Shown one piece after another: positions 32,701-42,600 of a stretch of 64,000 bases of DNA. The stretch is from Sphaerolaimus hirsutus (taxonomy: Eukaryota > Nematoda > Chromadorea > Monhysterida > Sphaerolaimidae): positions 31,259,785 to 31,323,784 of the forward strand of contig OZ038452.1 in NCBI GenBank assembly GCA_964036195.1. The letters run 5' to 3'. Both the position numbers and the translations under genes were made by a program. The first letter of the stretch is position 1. Each line of letters starts with the position of its first letter. The notes beneath the pieces are model-generated. The model was not told the DNA's origin. It did no database searches and saw only the letters and a program-made list of their open reading frames with translations.

Positions 32701-35700
32701 GAGAATTTTGCAGCGATGGGTCTCTCAGCAACTTTTGTTCCGGAATTTTCCCCGTTTTGATCAAGTTTTTCAAAAATCGGCCGATTTTTTTCTGGGATTT
32801 GACTGTCAGACCTTCAAACGTTGCAATTTCAGTTGGTCCCCAGCAGGGCACCTCTCTGTTGCAGGCCCTGAATTCACGCAGCCCCTTACGTACCTGAGAG
32901 AGGGGTGGCGCGTGTTGTCCAGTGGGTGGGTTTGTGTCAACGATGGCAACAGTAGCGGTACTAGCCTTCTCAGGGGCTGCACTGACAATTTCGTTCGTGC
33001 GAGTTGGCGCCTCAGGCGAATCTGTAAAGTGTTTTACAGTTTCTATTAGTACCACAAAATGTTTTTGTACATAAGTACGTCGTTTATGTATAAATATCGG
33101 TTTCCAATCTATTATTAGTTTATTTTCCCTTGACATTGTAATTATACGCAACATTGATGGTTTCAGTTTTTTTAACCAGCTCATATGGTCAGGTGTACCC
33201 AGTATTGACAACACCAACTCACCGAATTCCATGCCCTCGTCGTAAATTGTGCCCTCATCAAACATGTCGTTTTCGGCATTTGCGAAAGTGTCGGTTGTGG
33301 GCGTGGCTAAGTCTGATTGCGCTGTCTCCACATCTTCAGTGAGCGCCATTTTTTCGGTTTGTTGTTGTTTTGCCTTGCCGCGCACAATATTCATTATCTC
33401 CGTCAACCGCGCATTGACAGCCGCCAGATCTGCTTCACCTGGAAAGCAAATGTCAGTTGAAGTATGTTCTGACATGTGCACCATGTAAATGAAAATTTCA
33501 TACCAAAAATTATTGAGTTTCGTAAATTTTTTCAGATTAATTTCGGCCGACACCCAAAATTGTTTATAAATACTATTTGTACATTTAAATTCAGTCTCTA
33601 ACTCACCGCTGGCTACTTCAGCGCTCGCCTTCGCGTCAGAAAAAATATTTTCTGACATCTCATTTAAACTTTCATCAGTGTCAGGCTCAGTAGCGCCGTC
33701 AAAACGAACGGCCAGAGACGCGGTGTGCGCTGGAGTAGCGCTGACACTGCCGCGCCCTCTATAGCCACCAAATCGGTCGCCTCGGCCACGTCCGGGATTT
33801 CCACGCGAATTTGGCATGTTGCCAACGTTCGCCGAGTTGAGTAAATCGCCGCGGCCTCTCCCGCGGCCTCCACCACCACCGCGGCCGCGCCCGCGGCCCT
33901 GTGTGCATACTTTTGTTAGATTGAAATAAGAAAATGACTTTTGAGATAGATATACATTCTTACATAAAAAGTGGGATTTTTTACAAATACTGCATGGTTT
34001 GCCACGAAGTAGGTTGAACGTTTTGATTTTTTGCGAAATATGTATGTACACTTTACAGTTATCAGAAAGCTTATGTCTATTTACTAATGCCAAGCCTGTA
34101 TATATATTAATCAATCGATATATCATACCATGACTTACCCGCATCATGAAAGCAACTCTCTTATTCACACCGTTTGGGTCGCTGATTTTCCACTGTCCCT
34201 TGGCGTCAAATTCGGTGAAAGTACCATATTCTTTCATTTGGACCCAAAGGCCATCGTCATTGCGTTTGCGATAAGCCAGTTTTTGATTGATTTTTGCACG
34301 TTGTTCCATTATTGCGTCCCCCCATAAGCTCATGTAGGGCGATTTGTAGTTGACATTTACGCATGTCGCCAGGGCCACCTGAATGTGTGATATATAGGTA
34401 TAATTTGTCAGAAATAGTGAGTATCTCCCAACTACATTCATTTGCCAAAAAATTATGTATCGCACTAGGAAAGTGGATTTGGCATTCGGTAGACCAAATT
34501 GACAGATGTCACTCTGTGAAAACAGTATTTTTGGTTCAAATCGTGAATGAAATGCATTTTCCACAGCTATCAGTAGAAGTTTAAATTCTGTATTTTTAAG
34601 TTCATATATTCTAGCTACATGCCAATCAAGAAAGTTGGGTCTTACCTCCGTGGCGGATTTATCCATTCCACACATCAGCGCGCCCCTCCAGCCAGTGTTG
34701 GGAAAAGAGCCGCTGCATCTGATGAAACGGTAGTTGTCAATTATGGAGTTGCCAGCGCGCTCTTTGCCAGTCTGCCATATCAGCTGTCTGTAAAATTGGC
34801 AAACGTTAATCATTATGTGGACGTTTCGGTGTATGTCTCGTGTAGTCATTTTGAATGTAAATCTGGTCAGTGATAATTTTGTAGAGACATGTTCAAGGTT
34901 TTCTTTCTCAAATAGAATGGTGGTGTTAAATACCGTATTCTCTATACTGCCCTTTGTAGTTAAAGAACACCAATTTGAACTCAATTTGCTCATAGCGCAG
35001 GTTTTCGAAAAAGCAACATATACTAACCGCAGTTGAGGATTCGTCATGATTGCACTGCCAAGAACTTTGAGCAGGGCTTGGTAGGCCGGGGATCTTTTCG
35101 CATCTTCAAGTGTTTCATAAAGCAACTCGTGTGCACGCCCACCACCTGTGTTGAACCAGAGTGATGTCATCTCGTCGCCAAGTGTCAATTCATAAGTCCA
35201 AAGTCGACTCCATGCACCGTACATTTTCCCCGCAAAGTCATGATATTTTTCATCGAAATCGCTGCCATTATGCTTGACAAAAAACGGATTGCAAGCATAC
35301 ACGGCATTTTCCAATTCTGGACTTCCAAGCGCTTTAGCCTCCGCCTGCGAGATTGTGTATAAGTTAAACACCATATACACTTTGATTTTATGGTCATTCA
35401 AAATCGAGAACATACTCATTTTGCAATAGTTTTGGAAAGCCCAATATAAAAAATCACATTTTCCCGTGCTCTCATCTCTAGAAGTATATATGTGCATATC
35501 AGTTACGCCCTTTTGACAGCTAACCATCATTAAAGCCAATGCAATACATGGGAATTCCATGCCTTTGTATTTGACTTGCCACGGGAACATCATACTTAGC
35601 GGGTCTGTTGGGTCCATGAGCCATACCACGAGGTCTGTGTCCGCTTTTCGACCCCGAAAATCAACTGGAATATTGTTTTTCGACCCCCCGATAGGCGCAG

Positions 35701-37564
35701 CCACCTGTAAATAATTTGCTGGTATGTGATATACTAACTGATCACTACTCGAATTTGCCCCTATCGACCGAGTACCACAAGTGAGTGTTGTTGTATTATA
35801 TCTACCATATTTAAAAGCTGTGGTCGTTTCACAATAATTTATGGAGGTATGTAGAGTTGTATTGTTATTCGATTTTTCACATTGAATCGATGTGCCCAGA
35901 GATATGATTAAACATAGCAAAAAGTGCATAGATAGTTTGGTGCTGATATAGCTACTTCTCAAAAAGCAGCCTGGGATTTTATATTTTCTACATTTCCATT
36001 CCACTTCTAATTTTGAATTAATCGCAACACAAGCGCTCAAATTACTAACTTGTTCAGTTTTCGATTTTTTCGGAGCGCTTTGAACTGTCTCTGTCTCTGC
36101 GTGTTTTCTTTTTTGATTCACCGAATTTCCGGTGGGTGGTAAAGTTGACGCGGCAGAGGCGTAGGTCGCCATTTTGTTTCCAGTCGCATTGATGGAGTCT
36201 TTCAACTCTAGTATCGACGCCAAAAGTTCATCGCGCTTCTCCACCCCCTGCGTAAATTGTGAAGGTAGTTTATCTGTGTATGAAGTAAACAGTGGTAAAG
36301 GTGTATGACATCTACTAACTATGTGACGTATATAAAAATTTTCTAATTGTAATGTTAAATTTAAGTAGCACCTATTTATAGTGCTCTTACTTAGCAGTGA
36401 TCTCACCAATAAGAATTTTCGATTGGACAATATTTTTCGTTTTCTTTTTGTGGTATTTTCGCATTTCATTGTAATTTCAAAGTATCCGTAAGTCCAAGAC
36501 GATAAAAACTTTAGTAATGTAGGTACCTTAGCGTCCAGGCCGGTGACCTTGTCGTCCAGGTTGATTGTGTCGTCCATCAACATTCTGATATCGCCCTCAA
36601 TCTGGTCAACCCTCGCCCACAAACTGTCAGTATCTTCTTTGAGCGAGGTCGCCAATTTTGATGTATAGACTTCGAACTGAGTATGTGATGTAAAGAAGTA
36701 GAGTATGGATATGAACAATGTTCCCCATTTCCATGCACTGTTATTACGTAGATGTACCCCCAGCTGTGTGTTTTCAAACATTTTACCGTTTTCTTCACCG
36801 GTCGACAGATAAGTGATGTAAAACATGTGCTGATAAGTTTGCACAAAAGTCAATAAAATCATAGCAATCCAAAAATTCCAAAAATTCCGGAAAATTTCCC
36901 AACTCACACTTTGGCAAAAATCTGACATCAAATTCATTTCGTTGAGGCAGTAATGTAGCAGCTGGCCAGTCATAACAATCGCTCTGGATGCGTGGTTATT
37001 CATATCCAAATTAGAGCAACTTTTGTGAATTTCTTCGATGATTTTATCTGCATCGAAATTGACCCCATCCAAGCTGTAGCGCCTTTTTATACTGGCACTC
37101 ATGCTAGGCCAGTCCGCACTGGTCGGGCCCGAGTAGCCGGCTGGATCTGAGATAGAGCGCTCGGTTATACAAGAATCTAAGGTGCGCGGATTAGTTTTTA
37201 TATCGCACCCCGTTTTCTCTACTATTGATGTTCCATAGTAGTAACAGAGTTTATACGTATTTGTATCAATTTGACATGTGTAATGTGGGGGCATGGTTTC
37301 TGAAATATATATATCGAATCGTAATATAGCGTAGATAGCAGACCCACTCTCACCTATTTTTTGCCCTAGTTTGCTTGTCATCAATTTTTTGCTTTTGAAG
37401 ACTTTTAGTTCGCTTTTCAAATTGATTCCGCCCAGTCGCTTATTCGAGGCTGCAATTAGCGCAGCCTTGCGCCGGCGCACTAGCGAACCAGTATCTGAGA
37501 TGTGTACGATAAGTGTATGGTACAACATTGTGAAATTATACAAGATATAGCACACCGTGTGCAA
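29777..37564 (-). CDS. Giant ORF1 of the LINE-like element: coiled coil, NADAR-like, RG-rich and SGNH-like segments
   Basis: The frame is open for 2,595 codons. Coding-like blocks in order are: a basic N-terminus; a coiled-coil-like segment (about 36240-36676); a NADAR-like region (residues about 640-975, with PWQVKYKGMEFP at the start and NPQLRQ near the end); an RG-rich RNA-binding tract (about 1223-1262); an SGNH-hydrolase-like region with a GDS box near 32540 and DGLHPSKSG near 31960; and a 3' stretch of 510-bp tandem repeats. Between blocks lie AT-rich segments bordered by GT and AG that look like introns: 37353-37147, 36907-36677, 36526-36248, 36049-35705, 35506-35345, 35027-34788, 34645-34379, 34138-33899, 33606-33439, 33222-33022 and 31612-31412. 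All are multiples of three without in-frame stops. The first in-frame ATG is at 37381; the listed start is TTG. Domain assignments are motif-level only. Confidence 0.72.
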   Translation of the reverse strand: MHTVCYILYNFTMLYHTLIVHISDTGSLVRRRKAALIAASNKRLGGINLKSELKVFKSKKLMTSKLGQKIGESGSAIYAILRFDIYISETMPPHYTCQIDTNTYKLCYYYGTSIVEKTGCDIKTNPRTLDSCITERSISDPAGYSGPTSADWPSMSASIKRRYSLDGVNFDADKIIEEIHKSCSNLDMNNHASRAIVMTGQLLHYCLNEMNLMSDFCQSVSWEIFRNFWNFWIAMILLTFVQTYQHMFYITYLSTGEENGKMFENTQLGVHLRNNSAWKWGTLFISILYFFTSHTQFEVYTSKLATSLKEDTDSLWARVDQIEGDIRMLMDDTINLDDKVTGLDAKVPTLLKFLSSWTYGYFEITMKCENTTKRKRKILSNRKFLLVRSLLSKSTINRCYLNLTLQLENFYIRHIVSRCHTPLPLFTSYTDKLPSQFTQGVEKRDELLASILELKDSINATGNKMATYASAASTLPPTGNSVNQKRKHAETETVQSAPKKSKTEQVSNLSACVAINSKLEVEWKCRKYKIPGCFLRSSYISTKLSMHFLLCLIISLGTSIQCEKSNNNTTLHTSINYCETTTAFKYGRYNTTTLTCGTRSIGANSSSDQLVYHIPANYLQVAAPIGGSKNNIPVDFRGRKADTDLVVWLMDPTDPLSMMFPWQVKYKGMEFPCIALALMMVSCQKGVTDMHIYTSRDESTGKCDFLYWAFQNYCKMSMFSILNDHKIKVYMVFNLYTISQAEAKALGSPELENAVYACNPFFVKHNGSDFDEKYHDFAGKMYGAWSRLWTYELTLGDEMTSLWFNTGGGRAHELLYETLEDAKRSPAYQALLKVLGSAIMTNPQLRLVYVAFSKTCAMSKLSSNWCSLTTKGSIENTVFNTTILFEKENLEHVSTKLSLTRFTFKMTTRDIHRNVHIMINVCQFYRQLIWQTGKERAGNSIIDNYRFIRCSGSFPNTGWRGALMCGMDKSATEVRPNFLDWHVARIYELKNTEFKLLLIAVENAFHSRFEPKILFSQSDICQFGLPNAKSTFLVRYIIFWQMNVVGRYSLFLTNYTYISHIQVALATCVNVNYKSPYMSLWGDAIMEQRAKINQKLAYRKRNDDGLWVQMKEYGTFTEFDAKGQWKISDPNGVNKRVAFMMRVSHGMIYRLINIYTGLALVNRHKLSDNCKVYIHISQKIKTFNLLRGKPCSICKKSHFLCKNVYLSQKSFSYFNLTKVCTQGRGRGRGGGGGRGRGRGDLLNSANVGNMPNSRGNPGRGRGDRFGGYRGRGSVSATPAHTASLAVRFDGATEPDTDESLNEMSENIFSDAKASAEVASGELETEFKCTNSIYKQFWVSAEINLKKFTKLNNFWYEIFIYMVHMSEHTSTDICFPGEADLAAVNARLTEIMNIVRGKAKQQQTEKMALTEDVETAQSDLATPTTDTFANAENDMFDEGTIYDEGMEFGELVLSILGTPDHMSWLKKLKPSMLRIITMSRENKLIIDWKPIFIHKRRTYVQKHFVVLIETVKHFTDSPEAPTRTNEIVSAAPEKASTATVAIVDTNPPTGQHAPPLSQVRKGLREFRACNREVPCWGPTEIATFEGLTVKSQKKIGRFLKNLIKTGKIPEQKLLRDPSLQNSLLAPMSILRRLKVLPPMGPQMGYRRTDGRDLFSVIDDIASEKKAPTEYFFTIYVTGDSSSTALKSEILQQAESEMVKIHVDSTGSLYCGQRLNCICTALKHNQMHTAYDAIIIRAVLDSSDIELSTATEFPGVSIRENFLQPIAELIREIQTAKSYQLQPHGRLILSLIGPTLPDFNFSTWCEQLTAEIFYFYLDLEQALIDFIKARFEKVMVLPVMNFLIRDHAKMGISTPVRAMTSMIARDGLHPSKSGTKVLGHLLLQTLKTMFVYTGFLGDLTGYFTNHFHRQSTLKLCEKSEIILDFWEVNHMGNKNTYSTQNSQCDTFYHTGGKNAKAEGRTDRSTALLPKANYFFYGAAGIDVKIDVSILLARSRSIDSTFEIDFRNISRKLYNKRVLSSTNVKSNCSCTPDTKWGIRGVFIEVQRSNRDKLQMKPVNSDETGQIRDIVNITHNHSTQISVTILTYDLRNAEIDLTAGWRVDPVQIWRATFSNITNCEFTSGHFSKGFRYGTSCSTFQHSIDLENSVHIVTYQNERIFRISDISLSITCNRLTTLIHTCSYAVVSSRWGTVSTRTRCWYNCVFDYENVVNMDWRIDRSQICRAVFWKSCICESIFWHFNRMPQYHSTQKSVTILTYDLRTAEIDLTAGWRVGPVQIWRVTFSNFTYCEFTSGHFSKCFRYVTFGNTFQHSIDLENSVHIVTYQNGRIFRVSDISLSITRNRLTTLNHTCSYAVVSSHWGVISSRTRCWCNCVLGYENDVNMGWRVDRIQIWRAVFRKSCIGESIFWHFNRMPRYGTSHRISCLSLKQKCGLNVVMPQIKGLCKLINIFSKKWRWKNFGELRERTTENQVHINSVHIVKTVIIISTSHSHMAKKPCILSNFSVIWPVDAVQKWRASPFCHYLPVRYDHVNIAYTSADFDLHFVRSIKFFYFYLLDATVIKDLCDLDRFLILTHMTHVYLKQILVVRFDAWQNFNHLRN
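29990..31410 (-). repeat. 510-bp tandem duplication with a recurrent GC-rich box, between ORF1 and ORF2
   Basis: Copies at about 30331-30840 and 30841-31350 start with GCGGCATCCTATTGAAATGC and are roughly 90% alike by eye. A box resembling GCGCGCCATATTTGAA plus GGTCGACGCGCCAACCC recurs about every 255 bp (near 30395, 30735, 30900 and 31240), with a weaker version near 30030. The period is a multiple of three, and the ORF1 frame stays open through both copies although many encoded residues differ. Confidence 0.75.
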
Positions 37565-37582
37565 TATACGGAAGCAGAATAC

Positions 37583-38128
37583 GAGAGCCTTTGGACCTAT
37601 TGGCTAATAGGTAAAGCTTCACTCGTTCCCAGTAAAGAAAAAAGTGTGATTACTGTAGGTTTGTGTCCGGAAAGTGTCCGTTTAGGGGTACTTATGTCCC
37701 CCTGACATCATATTACGGTAGAATAGGATACGGTACTACCGTATCCAGATCTTGTTATGGTAATACTGGATTACTGTACTACCGTATCCAGATCTTGTTA
37801 TGGTAATAATGGTTACTGTACTACCATAACAAGATCTGGATATGGTGATATTGGGTTACTGTATTACCATATTCAGATCTGGGGTATGGCAATAAGGGTT
37901 ACTGTATGACTATATCCTGTGAGAGTGGGATATGGTAATACAGTATCCTAATCTACCGTAATATAGATGGATTATGGTAATACTGTGTCTATGATGGTAA
38001 CGTGGATTACATATTACTGTAATCTACGTTACCATAATCTTACAAGTCCAAAAATGCTGTTTTTGAGTGGATTTTTTGTGGGAATGAGTGTAGCTTTACC
38101 AATTGGTCAATAGGTCCAGAGGCTCTTG
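37583..38128. mobile_element. MITE with about 45-bp inverted ends
   Basis: GAGAGCCTTTGGACCTATTG...CACTCGTTCCC on the left is inverted on the right as GGGAATGAGTG...AATAGGTCCAGAGGCTC. The interior is a patchwork of ATGGTAATACTGGATTACTG-type units in both orientations. It lies between the LINE-like element and the Polinton. Confidence 0.72.
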
Positions 38129-38347
38129 TTGTTGAAGGTTTACTGGTCATTTTTATATCCTAATTGTAATATCAAAGTAAAGTTTTGTAGTATGTAAGTA
38201 AACCTACATGAGAATTCCTACTACCTATATGAGAATGAAGGAATGAATGAAGGAATGAAACTGGCTTGGCAATGTGAATAAGGTTTGAAAAGAGGGCATG
38301 CCACATCATCTAATTATGTCAAGCCAAATTACGTCATGTACACAGAG
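38129..38347. other. Left flank of the Polinton, terminal repeat not identified
   Basis: AT-rich sequence with a GAATGAAG microsatellite near 38235. No terminal inverted repeat matching the right side (58.4-59.1 kb) was seen by eye. Confidence 0.4.
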
Positions 38348-39641
38348 TTAATGCACATTAGGCATTAGTGTACAGGTTGTATGCCAAATGTCCTTGTGCA
38401 CATGCTTATTTGATTCATAATTTGGCCATGCTCCATTCTGCAGCTGTTGTGTGGACATAATCGATTATGTTTGCAATGGTATAAATAGAGCTCTCAGAAG
38501 GGAACAAATTTATTATTTCCATGGTTGTACTAAGAACAGTCAATAAGATCAAAAGTAGGTAATCATGATGTTCTACATGTATGTGAGGCATGTACCTCAG
38601 GCGATTTATCACAAAAGTGAAATTTTTCCATCATATCATTTTTGCTACTTTGAAAGACATTATACTTGATGTCATAGCGAAACTTAGGTGCATAGTCAAA
38701 TGTTATTATCTGCCTGATGTCACTAATCTTTTGCATCCACATTGTGAGAGGTGATGGATTCAGATTGAAATATTGAATTCTATTTGTAATGTTTACAGTA
38801 ATGTGACAGCGTTTACTTTTTGCTACAATGTACATTAGTCGACTTTGATCTAGAAACATTTGAAATAGCTGGTCTGTAAGTATATCATTGGTACATGCAA
38901 AGGATAAAATTAGCTGATTTTGTTTAAAGGAATCAATATTATTGTGTAAAAATTTGAATGCATGTTGAAAAGCAATTTGTGTGTAGTTGCCTATTACAAA
39001 CAAGGCTAGTTCACACATTTTTTCCTTTTTTGCAAATATGAGCCATAATTGATGTAGGTAATGTAAACAGTCATTTTTCATCTCATCTCTCACTACAAAG
39101 CATACGCGCTTAATGTTCATACACCAACACATCATATTAGATACATGTTTGGGTATTTTTTCACCATAGGCAATGGACATTGAGAAACCATCTTCTTTTC
39201 CGGATCCAAAGTAGTTTATAATGAGTTGTCTTGTACCATCGACTGTAATTGCCCTAGCTTGAAACTCTAATAATGTAATAAGTTTCCCTTTCATAATGGT
39301 TATTATATGATTACTATTAAGGAGATGAATCAGACTTCTCTGCATGTAGGTTTCACTGCTTTCTTCATGACTTCTCGTTTTGGTGGCAACAGTCTTGATC
39401 AGCATTAGAATGTGCCCAATGGGAATGTAGGACAGTAGCAGTGCGCTGACTTCCAATGGCACATCCTTTTTGAAGTATTGCTTGATGTTTTCAGCATAGT
39501 TGTCATCAGCCTGTAATTGTGGGTTTTACATGTATTTATATTCAAAAAATTTGTTGGTACTTGACTGTTTACCTTTGAAACATAAGTCTTTTTTCCATTA
39601 ATCACATTTTGAACCGCTGCAGATCGTGCATTGTTTTGCAT
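38348..39641 (-). CDS. F-box-like accessory protein of the Polinton
   Basis: The ATG at 39641 opens exon 1 (39641-39573). Exon 2 is 39510-38596 and a likely exon 3 is 38437-38348, all GT-AG and phase 0, giving about 358 residues. Near residue 38 of the spliced protein, VPLEVSALLLSYIPIGHILM matches the pattern of an F-box helix bundle (Pro-hydrophobic-Glu, then Leu-Ser-Tyr-Ile). The rest is a leucine-rich, Cys-containing region without a recognised fold. F-box proteins dock substrates onto SCF ubiquitin ligases. The start codon lies 12 nt from the divergent polymerase start, so both genes share one promoter. The F-box call is by pattern only. Confidence 0.5.
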
Positions 39642-39653
39642 AGTGAATTAAAT
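39642..39653. promoter_or_regulatory. 12-nt divergent start-to-start interval
   Basis: The minus-strand ATG (39641-39639) and the plus-strand ATG (39654) are 12 nt apart. Any shared promoter must overlap coding sequence, or transcription must start inside the opposite gene. Confidence 0.5.
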
Positions 39654-42600
39654 ATGGACGTTGCTGGTTCCTCTAGTGATGTAAATAGTGCAAATCAAAT
39701 GTTATCCGATGTTCTGAAAAGTAGATCAGGGAGTGGAATTTTATATGGGCGTAAATGTTTTACCATTTTTAAGCCACAAACGCAATATACTGAAAGGTTT
39801 AAGCTAAATTTGAATGCATATAGAATTTCTTTCCATGATTTGGATGAACATGCAAGTGTTGATTCTGTGTTGAGTGAGGCAATAGACTGTGTATACAGGT
39901 ATTTTGAATGGTGCATTAGCATCATTTTGAATTTGTTTTGTCACATGCTAATTTTTAGGCATAGCATTGGAGATCGACATCCATCTGGCTTGTATGTTGG
40001 TGTTTCCCTACAACATCCAAATTTGCCTGAATGTATGTTTTTTATGCATTACCGGTAAATGTAGCCTATTTCCTAATTTCTTACATGTTCTCATTGCAGC
40101 CTATTTAGAGCATTTTCGTCTGGGGACCAGATTTAGTGCTGTGGCTACAGCTCAAGACATTGGTAATTTGTTAAATTCACATCAAACTATCAATCTAACA
40201 GACAACTCTATGACCTTAATAGTGAATGTCATTGGTTTGTTGTTTTGATTTTGTCATATGTTTGCTTTACTATTGAGATGATACAATGTTTCACATGTTG
40301 CAGAACGATGATGGATCCAGCCGATCAACCATCCTGTTCGTATACTGCAGCCCCTACGTTCAATATAAACAAATGCTTTAATGACAAATTACTTGACGAC
40401 GATGAAAACTGTTCAGATGCATCAGATACTACAATACCCGAGGATTTAACTGATTTGAAAAACTTTGGTACTGTAGGTAGACTAAGTGGGGGGCGTAGGA
40501 GGTCTGCATATCAGGATGTCACAACGGCAAGGTTGCGTCAATCAATGATGGCAAATAAAAATCGTAAACATTGTGAATATGTTGTTGCATCAGAACAAAC
40601 CTTGGTCTATGCCGTTTGCTTGGCGTTAGGTAAAATACGTGCGTTTAATCCTAATAAGGGTAGGGAATCACGTAATTATTGGCGTCGTATTAGGCGTAAT
40701 TGTCAAAAGAGTCCATCGGCAGAGCTTGAAAAATTAGCTTCCCAACTGCGCACTGAGGCAAATTTGCCCCCCTCAAATGTATTTGTCGGTATTGATGTTT
40801 TGGATAGGATTGAACGAGTACCAATGTTAAGAGGTGTTACTATCAGGGTTTTTCAAGAGGGTACTAAAAAACAGGTGTGGCCACTGTCTAATTCAGGTCT
40901 TGTTTTTAGTGACCATACAATAAATTTGTGTTTATATCACCATTGCGGAAACATATTTTTTGCTGTAATATGGGGTTTAGTGACATTTTTAAGTGCACGT
41001 GGATATTGTGATACATGCAAGGAGGTGGTGTTTGGACGGAAAAGGTATGTTTTGTTTTGTTTAATGCTATTTATATTCTTGTTTAATTTGTGTTTTCTTT
41101 ATTAGGCATATGTGTCCATTTCGATGTGGCTATTGTGGAATTGCAGCTCTGACATCAACAACCAAAAATACAAGCTTATTGAGCGATTGTGTAAAAGTGA
41201 AAGGCGAAGAAAGGACATGTCCGGATTGTCTAAGAAAGTTTTTCTCCGTGTTTTGCTTCAGGTGCGTTTGTTTGACTTGTCATATATATTCTGGCACATG
41301 TATACCTGTTTTTTATATAGGCAACACGTGTGTGTACAAGGCAGAGGACAATGGTCTGTTGCACGGTGTTATGCACAACGATTATGTGCTGCATGTGGAC
41401 ATTATTTTAGTCTCAAAAGACAAGAGGATGGATCGTTTGTCAACAGACACAATTGTTCAGAGGAAAGAACCTATGGCTGTGCCTATTGCAAAAAGCAGGT
41501 GCTTTTTGACGAACCACATGAAGCATGTTATTTGCCGGTTTTGAAACCACACAAGATTGAAAGGTCCAAGAAAATTGTGTTTTTGGATTTGGAAACAAGG
41601 ATATGTAGCAGTACAAATATACACAAGGCCAATTTGCTGACAACTGTGACGTAAGTTTTTCTGTTTTGGTTTTTTGTACTACTTATAAACTGTACATTTT
41701 ATTATAGATCATGCTCTCGATGTTGGCGAAAGGATATGTATGCTCCATGTTCAAAATGTGGTATCGCCAGGGTGTGTGTTTGGTCTGGAGAGAATTGTGT
41801 ATATGAGTTTGTAGAGAGCTTTTTTTGCATCGGTAAGTTTTTTGTTTTTATTCTGTTTTTTCATTGTTTTTGCAATTCGTGTACCTTTTCAGAGAATAGC
41901 AATGCTACCATTGTCAGTCATTTTGGTAGTCGTTTTGACTTCCATTTTCTAATGTGTGCATTGATTGAGCAAAACAAAACGCCAGAGACGACTTTTTCAC
42001 GTGGCAATCGCCTTCTATATGTGAAGTTCAAGGGTGGAATCAAACTGATATGCTGGGCAAACTATATTCCAACATCACTGGAAAATTTGTGCAAATCGTT
42101 CGAGGTTCCTGTGGCCAAATCGTTCTTCTGCTATGATATGAATGAAGAATATGTTACTGACGCATACTGCCACTTGCGTCCAAAGTGGGAGTTTAGTGTT
42201 TCAGGCAGAAACAAGATCGATTTTGATCTGTACCATGCTGAACATTATGACAAGGTGTTCTGTGTGTTTGAAGAGATGTCGGTTTATTGCCAGAAGGATA
42301 GCTATGCGTTATCCTATGCAGCAATGCGCTTTCGAGATGAACTCATAAAGCTGTTGGATGTGGATCTGTTTGCAGAAACTGGCACATTCACAATATCCGG
42401 ATTGGCACTACGTGTGTTCCAAGGTATGTCTTTTACTATCATCTTGTGTGGGGGGTACCTTTTCATATTGGTTCTCATTGTTTTCAGTCCGATTCCTACA
42501 AGAGAATACATTGGCTATTTATCGAGGTGAAGCTCTAATGGATCGAAACAGCAGATTTTCAATGGCTTTCTTGACTGCATATAGTAGATACTTTGGTGTT

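Noticed and set aside
37502..37705. Plus-strand 67-codon frame at the 5' end of ORF1
   Set aside because: It crosses the boundary between the retroelement and a MITE arm and has no motif.
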